From: Pelobates cultripes
Lineage: Eukaryota > Chordata > Amphibia > Anura > Pelobatidae
NCBI GenBank assembly: GCA_933207985.1
Contig: OW240917.1
Coordinates: forward strand, 116,509,026-116,573,025
Direction: 5' to 3'
Length of the DNA: 64,000 bases
This document shows, piece after piece, positions 36,823 to 48,283 of the stretch. The notes beneath the pieces were generated by a model. It saw only the letters and a program-made list of their open reading frames with translations, was not told where the DNA came from and made no database searches. The position numbers and the translations under genes were made by a program. Every line of letters starts with the position of its first letter. Position 1 is the stretch's first letter.

Positions 36823-39800
36823 CGCTAGCAAGCATATATGCCCCCAACGCTGACCAAGTATCCTACATACGGTCATGTTTGACTAAACTGGACGCATTTG
36901 CGGAGGGGGTAGTTTTAGTAGGCGGGGACTGGAATATGGTATTAGACCACGCATTGGATAGCTCCTCTCTATCCTCGGACCCTAAGCAACACCAAAGAAC
37001 ACTATTTTCGACTGCCTTACGTACTCACCAGCTCGTAGACTGCTGGCGTATACTACACCCCCAAGACAGAGACTACTCGTTTTACTCTCAGGCAACCAAA
37101 AGCTACTCCAGAATAGACATGTTTTTACTTAGCCACAGACATCTCCCACTACTAAAAGACGCATCCATAGGTAATATTATGTGGTCTGACCACGCTCCAA
37201 TTTTCCTGACGGTCACCCTCCAGAGAGAACCCAAACCCACGACACACTGGCAACTTAACGAAACCCTACTTGATGACCCCAGAGTTCTAGACGACCTGCG
37301 ACAGACGGCAGGAAACTATTTCTTAGAGAATGGGAATACTGAGGTATCAGACCCCTGGGTTTGGGAAGCCCATAAAGGAGTTATCAGAGGCACCCTTATC
37401 AAATGGGGTTCTAGAATCAAGAAAGAACGGACCCTCAAAATGGACTCTCTCATAGCAGACATGCACTTAGCCGAGACCACACACAAACAAGATCCCACAA
37501 ATGATAACTTCCAGAAGCTAACAGCCCTACGCATAGAATTAAGATCGCTACTAACCGCAAAGGCATATAGATCCACTTAACTGACAAGGAGCACCTTTTA
37601 TGCTCATGGTAACAAGAGTGGGAAACTACTAGCTAGAGCCTTGAAAGCCAAACGGCAGAGATCGTTCATAGACAAAATATCAGATGACACAGGTAGGCAA
37701 CACAACACTACAGAAGATATAGCCAAGGCGTTCAACGCTTTCTACACAAACCTTTATAACCTATCCCCCCAAAAAACACAGAACCACAACCTGAGGGAAT
37801 ACATCTCGGCAAACCTGCCACGCAAGATCCCAGATGACCAAATACACACATTAGATGAACCATTCACACAAACGGAACTACTCGCCACGATTAAGGCACT
37901 GCCGAAAAGTAAAAGCCCCGGCCCAGACGGACTGACCGCCAGATACTATCAAACACTCTCGCAAGAACTATCCCCCCCACTTTCTGAAAACATTAAATGG
38001 CCTAACCCAAGACACCCCCCTCCCACCCCCGATGCTACGGGCATCTATCACTATCATCCCCAAGCCGGGCAAAGACCCCACTAAATGTGGCAGTTATAGA
38101 CCCATTTCACTAATAAATCTAGACCTCAAACTAATGGCAAAGATGATCGCCAACAGGCTTAAACCCCTCTTACCGCACCTAATCCACCCTGACCAAGCGG
38201 CTTTGTGCCAGGCCGCGAAGCTAGGGATAATACCACGAAAATTCTAAATGTCATCCATGGAGCAACGGTGACTAAAACACCTACTCTGCTGATGGCTATT
38301 GACGCTGAAAAGGCCTTCGACAGGGTGGATTGGTCTTACTTATTTACGGTCCTAGAAATATTGGGGATGGGCCCAAGACTGAGGAATTGGATACAAACCC
38401 TGTATAGGGGACCCTCAGCCAGTGTTAGAGTAAACGGCCACCTATCGACGCCGTTTCCGATAAGCAACGGTACTCGACAAGGCTGCCCCCTCTCGCCCCT
38501 GTTATTTGTCTTGGCCATGGAGCCTTTCCTGAACGCAATCAGGTCTCGCGCTGAAATACGGGGATATAGATTTCAGGGAGGGGAGGTGAAGGTATCCGCC
38601 TTTGCGGACGATGTCCTATTCACGCTCACAGACCCGACCAAATCACTACCACACATAACAAACGAGATCGACACCTTTGGTTCCCTCTCGAACTTTAAGA
38701 TAAATGCTGACAAATGCGAAATACTGGGAATAGCTGTACCACCGTCCCTGAAAACACGAATCCAACAAAGACATACCTTCCCATGGACTCGGACAGGACT
38801 GACATACTTGGGGATACTACTCACCGCATCACCCATGACCTTATACAAACTAAACTATCCCCCCCTTATAGACAAGATTAAACGAGACCTCCAAAAATGG
38901 GACCAACCTTACTTCTCCCTGATGGGACGAGTCAGCATCCTGAAAATGATGATTCTCCCGAAAATACTATACCTCTTTCAGGCCCTACCGGTCCCTCTCC
39001 CAGAGACATTCTTCAGACAGATGCGGACAATTTTCACCAAATACATCTGGGGCAACAAACCAGCAAGGATAGCTCTCACCACATTAACCTCCACCACAGA
39101 CAGGGGGGGCCTGGGACTGCCCCACTTATACAAATATGTTGCAGTTTTGCTCACCCGACTAAAGGAATGGACAGACACCAAAAGGAAAAAGTCGTGGTAC
39201 ACATTAGAACAGAGCTTTACACCTGTCCCCCTACACACCTTGCCGTGGCAAATATGCAGCCTACCGAAACTCACCACGACACGACACCCACTCATACACA
39301 ATGTCCTCACAATATGGAGAAGACATAAAGACCAATGGAGACTCTCACCGGGACTGTCAAGGTTCTTCCCCATGTGGAGGGGGACCACTCCTTTCTCACC
39401 TTGTGGGAACGCCCACCCCGGACATAACCGAACTGATAGGGGGAGACCCACCCACGGTCAAGGCCATATATGGACCACATAGACAAGACACATTCATTGA
39501 GGTGATAGGCAAAGCCCAACTCAGGAATTTCCTGAAAAGAACCGCTATTCCCCTCTGGAAACAGAGAGCAGACACGCCCTTTGAACACCTCTGTGGCCCA
39601 GAGGGAGACCCCAGACGCCCTTTATCTAAAGTCTACCGCATCCTCCAGAGCTCAGTGGAGGAACACAAACCACTATCCTTTCAACAGAATTGGATGAAAG
39701 ATCTCAGAATTCATATCTCTGACAAAGACTGGCCAGGGATCATGGAAATGGGAATCAAAATCCCAACCAGTGTAGCACACAGGGAGACATTCTATAAAAG

Positions 39801-40278
39801 AATCACCAGGTGGTACAGGACCCCAACCCGACTACACTCTATATGGCCATCAATCAGTAACATATGCTGGAGATGCTCCACCGGGCTGGGAACTATAGAA
39901 CATATTTGGTGGAGTTGCCGAGACATTCAGGGTTTCTGGCACCTAATACTCGCCAAAATAACCAGGATACTTAAACCTCCGACCCGACTTACACCATCCC
40001 AAGTACTACTAAGCTGGCCCCGCACATTTACGGAACCCCACAAACAACAACTGCTACACCTATTACTAGGGGAAGCAAACGCCCTTATCCCGCTAAACTG
40101 GCGGAATACCAACACCCCATCCGTAGAACAGTGGGTACAAAGGGTAGAACGAACCAGAGAACTAGAAGACATCCACTGGACCTCAATAGGGAAACGACAG
40201 AAATATCTCCAGAGATGGGAGCCCTGGATAGGGTTCTGGAATACAGCCCCAGGGGAAAAGACTACCCCGCTCTCCTAG
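36802..40278 (+). pseudogene. L1 ORF2, duplicated part and C-terminal domain
   Basis: Restarts inside the endonuclease (NGTPITLASIYAPNADQVSY) and repeats it through the reverse transcriptase, then continues past the duplication with the thumb and C-terminal domain (TYLGILLTASP, FQALPVPLP, KYIWGNK, RGGLGLPHL) and the Cys/His knuckle ICWRCSTG...HIWWSC, stop at 40276-40278. Damage: a CAA to TAA stop at 37578-37580, a +1 in a C-run near 37975, a -1 near 38200 that restores frame, and a frameshift near 39400. These lesions are absent from the first copy. Confidence 0.9.
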
Positions 40279-40704
40279 ATTGACCACCTAGAGATCCAGG
40301 AAGTGAGCCAATAGACACTACCGAATACACAACCAACACAAGGACCATGATTACCCACCACACCAGGCAGGTCCCCCTTTCGACCCCCTCCCCAGTCCAC
40401 TCCCCATTACTCCCCAACCCCTCCGACTGGTTGCTACCCCGAGTTACCTCTTAACCCCCCCATAGGTTTTAGTCAAAGACAACAGCACCATCCGCAAGAC
40501 GTTACTCAAGATGATGCAATAGATCTAAAGTTAACTGTAGCCGGGTTTGTCTTAGACTCAGGCAAGGATGGAAGTATATTTATATGCACATATTGTTATA
40601 TAACCCTGATTTGTAACAACAGAATGCTTCCCTCTTCTTTTCTGTACCCCATAACTTGTCTTTACGAAATAAAGAAAAACTGAAATTAAAAAAAATAAAA
40701 TAAA
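40279..40704 (+). other. L1 3' UTR with polyadenylation signal and A-rich tail
   Basis: C-rich block (CCCCTCCCCAGTCCACTCCCC) then AATAAAG near 40669 and an A-rich tail with AAATAAAATAAATA. It parallels the 3' UTR of the older L1 at 3788-4064. Confidence 0.85.
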
Positions 40705-41970
40705 TAAATATAGCTCTCCAATCCCCCAAACATGAGACTAGACTTCACGAAGGATAAAACAAATCTGTTTTAATGGCAGCCACAACTGGCCTTATATGTA
40801 AGTGCCCATGCAAGGGGCACTCCCCTCTGGACCTGATAGTAGACTACAGTAAAAACATACACACAATTACATTGGCTCTCGGGTCCAGGACACTCCCATA
40901 CAAAACAGGTCAATCCCTCCCCTGTGCATGGGAGATTATTGAGTCAGCACTGTATTAAAATTTAATTATCTCAGGCACAGAAAACACATTTTAAAATTTT
41001 TAACTTTAAACACACAAAATCCCCACAAAAGTTACATCCCCCGATAGCCCTGATCTGGGTGACCAACATATCCAACATTTACCCAGATTGGTTCAGGGGT
41101 TATGGAATTTCCTGGAAGTCATAATTTGACCGACCGCATGCATGGTCCCATACGGAGGTACCAAGTTCCAGAGAATCAGGGCTTGCGGTCGGTCTAATTC
41201 GATAGTTTTAAAATCGAACAAACTACTGAACATAGTCAATGTTCTTACCCTGGAGCTTGTTCACCTTGTACGTGTGAACGTTTCCACCAAACAATGCCCT
41301 TCTAAGTTGTGTAGAACCGAACGCAGGTGATCCTGGAAGTCCAGCGGTGTTTCGGAGCTTCATTATCCAAAAACAGTTCCATGAACTCGATGACCAAATA
41401 CCGCTGCCTGCGTTCACGGGAGCAAGATGGCCGTCACCTTGTAGTCGTTCACGCGAACAGTGGCCACCCAGACGAACACTTAGAACACTGCAGTGGAAAC
41501 TGTTACAAACTGTCAATTAGGCTTAACAAGCTCCCGGCTGATCTCTGGTTCGTGCGGCTGTTCGGGAACCGAACCATATAATCCCGATTGCATGCACAGA
41601 GCCTTTTTAAAAGTATTTTTAGCCAGGTCTATTGCAGGGGGGCATAGTCCTGAGGCAGGAGGCTGGCAAGCAGGCCCCTCCAAGAACCCGTGACGAGGTT
41701 CGATTTGACACAGTCCCATTTAAGGATACCAGATTAGGGAGCTATCTACTTTAAAAAAAAATTTGGTTTTGCAGCTGTTTAGTAGATAACTTCTTAATTT
41801 GCTGTCCTGACATGGGATAACCATATTTAAAGATACTAATTAAGGCTAAACAATCAATTATTTAATTTCCCTTAATATGGCAATCTCACATAAGGGTACC
41901 AAATTATGGAGCTGTTATGTTTAGCACATAGCTCCCTAATTTTGTATCCTTAAAATAGCAATCCCACATA

Positions 41971-42793
41971 CAGGGCCGCCATCGGGGGGGTGACAACCAT
42001 GACGGTTGTCGCAAGCATTAGAGCCATCCGATGGGCCCTATATCTTCAGGGACACGGTAGGCGCTGTGGTCATGTAATAGCGCAAGCGGGCCCCTTTACA
42101 AAAAATAGCAGCTGCAAGTAGTGCTGAGAGGAAGTAACGACCAGTAACTTCCCCCCAGCTTACTCCGCACGGGAGGAGAGACAGCATGGAGGTCTTAAAG
42201 TGGAAGAGCCACGCCGACTCCCATCAGCCCAGCCACCCTCCTGCAAGGTAAAGATAAGAAACAGGAGGGTGGCTCAAAAATTAGATGTATGTGTCGGTGT
42301 GTATGTATGTCAGTATGTAAGTATGTCACTATGCATGTATGTCTGTCAGTATGTATGTCAGTATGCATGTATGTCTGTATGAATTTATGTCAGTATGTAT
42401 GAATGTATGTCAGTATGCATATATGCATGTATCTATGTCAGTATGCCTGTATGTATGTCAGTATGTCTGTATCTGTATGTGTTTGTGTGTGTGTATGTAT
42501 GTATGTCAGTGTCTGTATATATGTATGTCAGTATGTATGTGTGTGTGTGTGTCTGTGTGTCACTATGTATGTTTGTGTCTGTATATGTGTTTGTTAGTAT
42601 GTATGTGTGTCAGTGTGTGTGTATATCTTTGTGTGTGTGTGTATGCGTGTATCTGTGTTCTTTTGGATCAGTGCGTGTGTTTGTGTCTGTGTATTCCTGT
42701 GGGTGGGATTTCTGAGGCAGGGTCTGTGGGTGTGCCCCTGGGGCCCAGACTTTGAGTTGTGTTAGGGGCCCCAAAATTTCTGATGGTGCGCTG
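41971..42793. mobile_element. Non-autonomous hAT-type element with 8-bp target duplication CCCACATA
   Basis: 823 bp, starting CAGGGCCGCCATCGGGGG and ending TTTCTGATGGTGCGCTG (complement CAGCGCACCATCAGAAA). CCCACATA is repeated exactly at 41963-41970 and 42794-42801. It sits in one unit of the inverted array. There is no transposase; the middle is a GTATGTATGTCA satellite. This is a different family from the hAT element at 11760 but has the same plan: hAT ends plus an internal simple repeat. Confidence 0.85.
42285..42690. repeat. (GTATGTATGTCA)n microsatellite
   Basis: About 400 bp of GTATGTAT with interspersed GTCA and later TGTGTGTG. It gives Cys/Met/Val-rich open frames in all phases, which are artefacts. 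Confidence 0.95.
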
Positions 42794-43060
42794 CCCACAT
42801 AAGGTTACTAAATAAAGGCGCTATCTATTAAACTGACAAAAGACCAAAAGTGAGAAAATGGCCTGTATATATCACATACATTCATATATCACACACATAC
42901 AGCATTGTACAGTGCTACAGAATTTGTTGTTGCTTTATAAATAATAATAATATACATACTGTGTATATCACATACATTCTATACACATGCCTACATACAT
43001 TCTATATGAATGCAGCATATACATTTTATATACATGCAGCAAATTTATTCTGTGTACTTA

Positions 43061-43440
43061 CAGACACTGGTGGAACTTAAGAAGAGAGGGCCTTGGTGCA
43101 AGAATTATTTGGGGGTCCCCCTATCGCAAGGATGGAAAAAAAGGTAGATACCCATTGGCCTACACAACACCCATAATGCTTTGCCATCTGGAGATCTACT
43201 ATTTGCCCATCCTTGCAGGGTTGTATTTAATAGTGTTTTTGTATGGAACATATGTGTGTGTGTGAATGTAGGGGTGTATTTGTTTGTAGTGTTGTGTTGA
43301 GTGTCTTTATGTACTGTTGCCATCTAAAAGCAGTAGCTTACTTATGAGCCCTAACTGCATGGGTCACCTGATGGGCCTCCTAAGTGTGCAGGGTCCAGTA
43401 CAGCTGGACCGGCTTCACCGATGGTAGTCTCACCACTATA
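43061..43440. other. Unassigned sequence within the array
   Basis: Non-satellite sequence with GGGGCC-type blocks (GGGTCCAGTACAGCTGGACC near 43390). It may be part of another hAT-like repeat; ends not defined. Confidence 0.35.
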
Positions 43441-44167
43441 TGCAGAATGTATATTCTATATACATGCACAAATACATTCTGTATACATGCATCACATATA
43501 TCCTATATGTGGGCTTGACATATTTAAGGATACCAAAATAGGGAACTATTTACTAAACACAACTATCTCCCTAATCTTGTTCCCTTAAATATGAAAATCA
43601 CATATGTATATATAATGTATTTGCTATTTGTATATCAAATGTATGTGCATCATCTATAGACTGTGTGTGCTACATATATAGAATGTATGTTCTGCATGTA
43701 TAAAGAGTGTATGTGCTGCATGTATGTAGAATGTTTCTGCAACTTGTGTATATAGAAGAATGTATGTGATATACATTAGATACCAAATGAGGGAGCTATT
43801 TACTTAACAATTGAAAGATCAAAATGAAGAAAAGCCATTTTATTAATTTTGCTCTTTCATTTGTTTAGTAGATAACTCCGCAACTTGCAGTTCTTACATG
43901 GGATTGCCAGAAGGATACCTACTAATTGCCAAATAAGGGAGCTATCTACTACACAGTGCCATAATTTGCCCATATTTGGCAATTTCACGTAAGGGTACCA
44001 AGTTAGGGAGTTATCTGATAAGCTGCTGAAACAGCAAAATTAAGAAAAGTCCCTGAGGTTGGTGTGGACACTTTTGGGGCCCTGGCAAGTTTACCGGGCT
44101 TTTCTGTGCCATTTTCCTAATTTTGCTCTTTCAACTGTATAGTAGATAATTCCTAATTTTATGTCAA

Positions 44168-44330
44168 GACATGGAGGCTCATATTGCTTAATTCTTTCTT
44201 TACTGTCCACCAATAGCAGCAAAGAACACGAATAGAAAAAAATAGAACATATACAGTGAGACACCAGCATATCCCCATTGAAGTCCCAGTATAACAGCAA
44301 GCACCGCCTCTAAAGCTTCCTCTTTGTTTG
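44168..44330 (+). repeat. DIRS left inverted terminal repeat
   Basis: Pairs with 48284-48433 in reverse complement at roughly 85-90% identity. The outer GACATGGAGGCTC motif is shared with the DIRS end at 61259 (GACACGGAGGCTC). Confidence 0.85.
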
Positions 44331-45218
44331 CTGCTCCACAGTCAAGATTAGTACTAGAATTTTTACTCTTAGCATTATTTGTCTTTTATTGCCTTTTATA
44401 TGCTTTGGTTATTTTCATAGTTGATTCTATCTTGTTATTCTACTTTATTATACTACTTTACATGGTTTTTGGTTAATGTTATTTACCTTTGAGCCCAGGG
44501 TTCCAGACCATCCTCTGGGGTTTTCTTGCATGTGTTTCTCCCCTCTCTCTTGACTTTGCCTTGTTGCTCCTGTCCTTTGGGGGGTTCCTTGGGGATTGCC
44601 TCCATTTGTCTCCATTATTTTTCTTATTTTCCCTTGTTTTTCTCTGTCTTTCTTGGTTCTCCCCCTTCTTCCTGGCTGTTTGGCGCTGTTTTGCACCCAT
44701 TTTTTGCGCCTTCTGTTTGGCTGTTTCACGACAGACTTGGGCCTTTGGCCTAAATTTGTGCCATTCAGGAGTTTGGGCGTGAATGGTATTGTTCAGCAAT
44801 TTTGCCGCGAACGATCTTGTTCGAATATTTTTTCTGCGAATGGTTTCTTGTTCTTCAGTTTTTACCGCAAATGACCGTTCATTAGTTTGTTCAACGAATT
44901 TGTCCCATTTGGTGAGTTTTGGTTTGCGAATTCTGTAGGACACGATCGCTGGACTTTTTGTTGCGAGTCTCGAGAGACTGGCGGTGGCCGTTTTCTGATT
45001 TTACCTGTCCTTCTGGCTCTGTTTTTGCTTCATATCTACCCTGTCTGCTGATCTGGGCCCTGGTAAGCTCCCCTCTCTCCTTCTCTGGTGTAGCTAGTTT
45101 GTGTTATTAACCCCTACTAGCCTGTATTATTTTGTGCTGTTTTTTTGTGGGTCTCACATTGCAGCTGCCTGCCTGCCCCCCTTCTAAGGTGCCTGCCTGC
45201 CCCCCTTCCCCGGGTGAG
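44331..45218 (+). other. DIRS 5' leader region
   Basis: Pyrimidine-rich sequence with no convincing frame, comparable in position and texture to 61460-62173 in the other DIRS element. Confidence 0.5.
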
Positions 45219-46560
45219 ATGGATATTCCGCAAGGCCTGGGGAACCCCTCTTCAGTTCCTAGCTTCCCTCCATCAGTAATTAGCCCTGTGTCTCACCCTG
45301 ATGATTCTCAGACTCTGGCACTGCAACGCTCAGTCACTGATGCTATTATGGCAGCTATGGGCTTGATGACCATCTCCCAGACCTTACTCTCGCGCACACT
45401 GGATGCAGAAAGTTCAGGTCCACCAACGCGCCTTGCCACGCTCTGGTTGCAGACCCTTCAGGGGATGCACCCAAGAAGGCTACTAACAAATCCAGGCACT
45501 TAACTCCCTCTGCCTCCAGAACCCCTATGACTGGTGAACCTGAGGTCACCCGTTATACCGTGTCTGTATTACACAAAAGAGCCTTTCCGCGCCAGGCAGA
45601 ACGGGCGTGGCGATGGAAATGTGCTAGAGCACAACCTAAGTGCGATTCTGACTCAGAAATCAGGTCTAGTTAGGAGGCTAGTGCTGAGTCCTTGAGTGAC
45701 TCTGATGAGGAATCCTTTGGGCAGGGCCTTGATCTTTTGACCTCCGCTCAGTCAGGGGTGGCAGTGGTTCTCGAAGTGACTCCCCCGCTACAGTGGGCTC
45801 CACTCTTTTGGATCTGTCTGAAGAGCCTATGTTTGACCCAGATGATCTCCATCACCCGAAGTCGGCTGAGTGGCTCCCAGTGAACCATGTGGCACGTTAC
45901 CTGAAGAACTGGATAAGGTGCCCCCTCAGCAAGGTGGCCCGGAGTAAGTTTAAGGGCTGAATGCCCATGGCCTTTGGTGCCCAGTAAAGTCTGTGAGACC
46001 CCGGTTGTTGACCCGGTTGTTGACCCTTACCAAATTGGAATGGAATTGGTCCCTTGGCTAAGCACTTTGACCTGGCAGAAGACACCAGAGCTGAGAACAG
46101 ACAGGTTGACTGTGGCTGGGTGCAGAGGGCTGTCTGCATTGTGGGCAGTGTTAATACCTCCCTGCCGATTGAACGGCGTAAAGCCATTCTCTTTAAAATA
46201 GAGCCAAAATTGTCCAATCTCACCCTCACAGAGTCGGGCAAGGATGGCCAAGGCCTCTTGTCTGGGGACTCGTTTATAAAAGACTTGGGGCATTTTGTTG
46301 GGGTTTTTACCGTCCTTGATAAAGCCCAATCATCCATGAAGAGGGTATTTCAGGGGCGGGTCTCTACCAAGGCCAGCAGATTCAGGGGTCGTCTGTCTGG
46401 CCGTCACTACTACTACTACTACGTTGCTTGGGACAAGGCTCCTATACCCAGCGACCCCCCTATCAGGAAGCGAGAGCCTGGTCCCCCTTCTTCCCTTCAC
46501 GTGGAAGACCATGGTGGTCCAGAGGCTTCAGAGGGGACTCCAGTTTCAGACGTCCTTACG
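45219..46560 (+). pseudogene. DIRS Gag-like pseudogene
   Basis: Starts MDIPQGLGNPSSVPSFPP, breaks after 45503, and resumes near 46100 with IERRKAILFKIEPKLSNL, SGDSFIKDLGHFVG and LDKAQSSMKRVF. These blocks match the intact Gag frame of the DIRS element at 62493 onward (TERRKAILLKIEPKLASM, GESFVKDLGSYV, LDKAQSSMKRVF). At least three frame changes. A run of Tyr codons (46407-46421) is a local TAC expansion. Confidence 0.85.
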
Positions 46561-46570
46561 GTAAGCTTAC

Positions 46571-47410
46571 ATCTACCTCATGTTTCTTCTCAGGTTTGCG
46601 TAGGGGGCAGACTCCGTCATTTTTTCCCTGCTTGGTAAGCCATCACCTCCGATGCTTTGGTTCTGGCCACCGTTCAGGGTTTCCACGTAGAGTTGGTCAG
46701 TACGTCTTGCCACATCCCTCCACCTTGCCCAATTTCATTCTCCCTACGAGATCGCGAGTTGATAGACATAGAATTGTCGGCCCTCCACGAGAAAGGGGTG
46801 AACAAACTAGCATCCATGTCCTCTTTTGGGGTCCTCGGCAACATTTTCTTGGTGGTAAAGAAAGGTGGGCAATCTTCGTCCCCTTAATGCCTTGGTGTGC
46901 TACTACCACTTGAAGATGGAGGGCATCTACCTTCTGCGGGATCCACTCCTTCATGACGACTGGATGGCGAAACTGGATCTGAAGGACGCATACTTGACGG
47001 TCTCAGTGGCCGAGATGTCCAGAGACTTATTGCGTTTCCTTTGGAAGGATGACATTTGGCAATTTACATATCTTCCTTTTGGGCTCTTTTCTGCACCTTG
47101 GTGCTTCACAAAACTGCTGCGCCTGGCCATGGCTTGGTTACGCAGTCGGGGCATGCGTCTGATCGTCTACTTGGATGATATCCTGATCATGGCACAGGAT
47201 CGCTCCGTCATCCTCAGGCACCTGCAATGGACGATAGACCTCCTCTCTCGCCTGGGTTTCCTCCTCAGCTGGAAGAAGTCCTGCCTGATTTCTTCGAGAT
47301 GCATGGAATTCCTCGGTTTCACGGTAGACTCCAGAACGGAGTCACTGAGCCTTCCAACGTCCAAGATTCAGATCATCGGCATGGATCATTGGCCTGCTGG
47401 CATCCTCAAT
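46571..47410 (+). pseudogene. DIRS reverse transcriptase pseudogene
   Basis: Frames give LSALHEKGVNKLASM and GNIFLVVKKGG, then after a frameshift near 46865 NLRPLNALVCYYHLKMEGIY, DWMAKLDLKDAYLTVSVAEM, FTYLPFGLFSAPWCFTKLLR and the catalytic VYLDDILIMAQD, followed by SWKKSCLISSRCMEFLGFTV. This is the retroviral/DIRS-type reverse transcriptase, not LINE-type. The protein breaks off just before RNase H. Confidence 0.92.
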
Positions 47411-48283
47411 CCAAGCAGTGTTCCCGGTTCCTCTACCGAATGTGAGTGTATCTATTATATTTTATATCTTTTATCGCACGTGTGGAACATACTGCACCAT
47501 TATTGTTTCCTATTTTTATTTCCAACTTGGTTACCTGCCACTACATAGAAGAGGACACTTGCCGTATATCCTGTAAGCGGGGATAATACCGTTGTAAGCC
47601 ATTCACACCAGAGCTGGATTAAGCTCTGTCAACTGTAAGTAAGAACTCTTCTATTTTTACATATTTGGATTATTCTCCACATCATTGACATCTTCTGGAT
47701 ATCGTAAAAAGTAGAACTTTGGAAACAACGATATAGATCCTATTGGACTTAATATTATTATCTATTGTGCACAATGGCGCAGACCCATCCCCCATTTTCT
47801 TGCCTTGTCTATTGATTTCCAGGGACATTAGAGGGAGTCCTTGTTTGGGACTGCTGCCTTCCTGATTAGCGCTGACTCTACTCCTTGTTTTATTATGTTG
47901 TATGCACTGTATTTATTTAGTGGTTTTATGTTCACGTATGTCCTGGTTCGATTATTTTTCATGTTTTTGTATGGTGGGTTGGCACTCTTTGTAATACGAC
48001 CGGCAATTTGTGGGATTCATGTTTATTGGCACTTGCAATTTGGTTTTAGTACCAATTTAACCGTTGGGCTCCTGTTTTTTGTTTTCACAGCTTTAATTGG
48101 TGTTGTTTGATGGTCCTCACTTCTTCCCGGTGTGTTTCACTTACGATGGCTGGATTCCATTTTGAAGTTTGTTTCCGGTTGAGAAGTTCCATGGACTGGT
48201 TTTTCGTAACCGTGTTATCCAGATGTTGGGATTTTCTATTGGTTCCTGTTTTAGGTCTCTCCTCGTGATATGTCGCATCTCCA
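47411..48283. other. Unassigned sequence replacing the DIRS 3' half
   Basis: T-rich, no DIRS coding motifs; a splice-like run-on from the reverse transcriptase frame to 47548 is probably chance. It may be another repeat inserted with deletion. Confidence 0.4.

Larger units (their letters stand above)
32724..40704 (+). mobile_element. L1-type LINE with internal 1.94-kb tandem duplication
   Basis: Full-length in outline: a 101-bp GC-rich 5' UTR beginning GAGGGGGCGTGGCCAGG, ORF1, a 656-bp spacer, ORF2, and a 3' UTR ending AATAAAGAAAAACTGAAATT plus an A-rich tail. The 15-bp target duplication TAAATATAGCTCTCC is perfect at 32709-32723 and 40705-40719. Inside ORF2, 34862-36801 is repeated as 36802-38741 at about 99% identity. 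It interrupts the family B solo LTR, so it is the youngest element of that stack. It cannot make intact ORF2 protein. Confidence 0.93.
32451..41712. mobile_element. Solo LTR (family B) split by an L1, 5-bp target duplication GTCCC
   Basis: Left piece 32451-32723 starts TGTGACGGACCGCC; right piece 40720-41712 ends GGTTCGATTTGACACA. GTCCC flanks the whole at 32446-32450 and 41713-41717. Without the L1 the LTR is about 1,266 bp. It is a relative of the solo LTR at 4065-5137. No retroviral or gypsy coding region is present, so it is a solo LTR. It landed exactly in the middle of an inverted unit: the left flank (GCAGATAGCTCAATAATCTC) and the right flank (GGATACCAGATTAGGGAGCT) are inverted relatives. 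Confidence 0.82.
41718..44167. repeat. Array of alternating inverted units (GGGAGCTATCTACT family)
   Basis: The motif GGATACCAAATTAGGGAGCT + ATCTACTA and its complement TAGTAGATAACTCCCTAATT recur in alternating orientation: forward near 41722, 41895, 42800, 43518, 43772, 43929, 43990; reverse near 41775, 41920, 43556, 43860, 44139. Each forward/reverse pair is a small hairpin with a variable AT-rich loop. Further units lie at 32405-32450 (left of the family B LTR) and 48508-48556 (right of the DIRS element), so the array predates and was scattered by these insertions. TGTA/ACAT-type simple sequence fills 42850-43060 and 43440-43760. Confidence 0.75.

Noticed and set aside
42200..42755. Several Cys/Met/Val-rich open frames that look like secreted Cys-rich peptides
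   Set aside because: Product of a GTATGTATGTCA microsatellite; no cysteine pattern or start context.
44489..44943. Lys/Arg-rich 154-codon reverse frame and its forward hydrophobic shadows
   Set aside because: Lies in the pyrimidine-rich leader of a DIRS element; composition explains the open frames.
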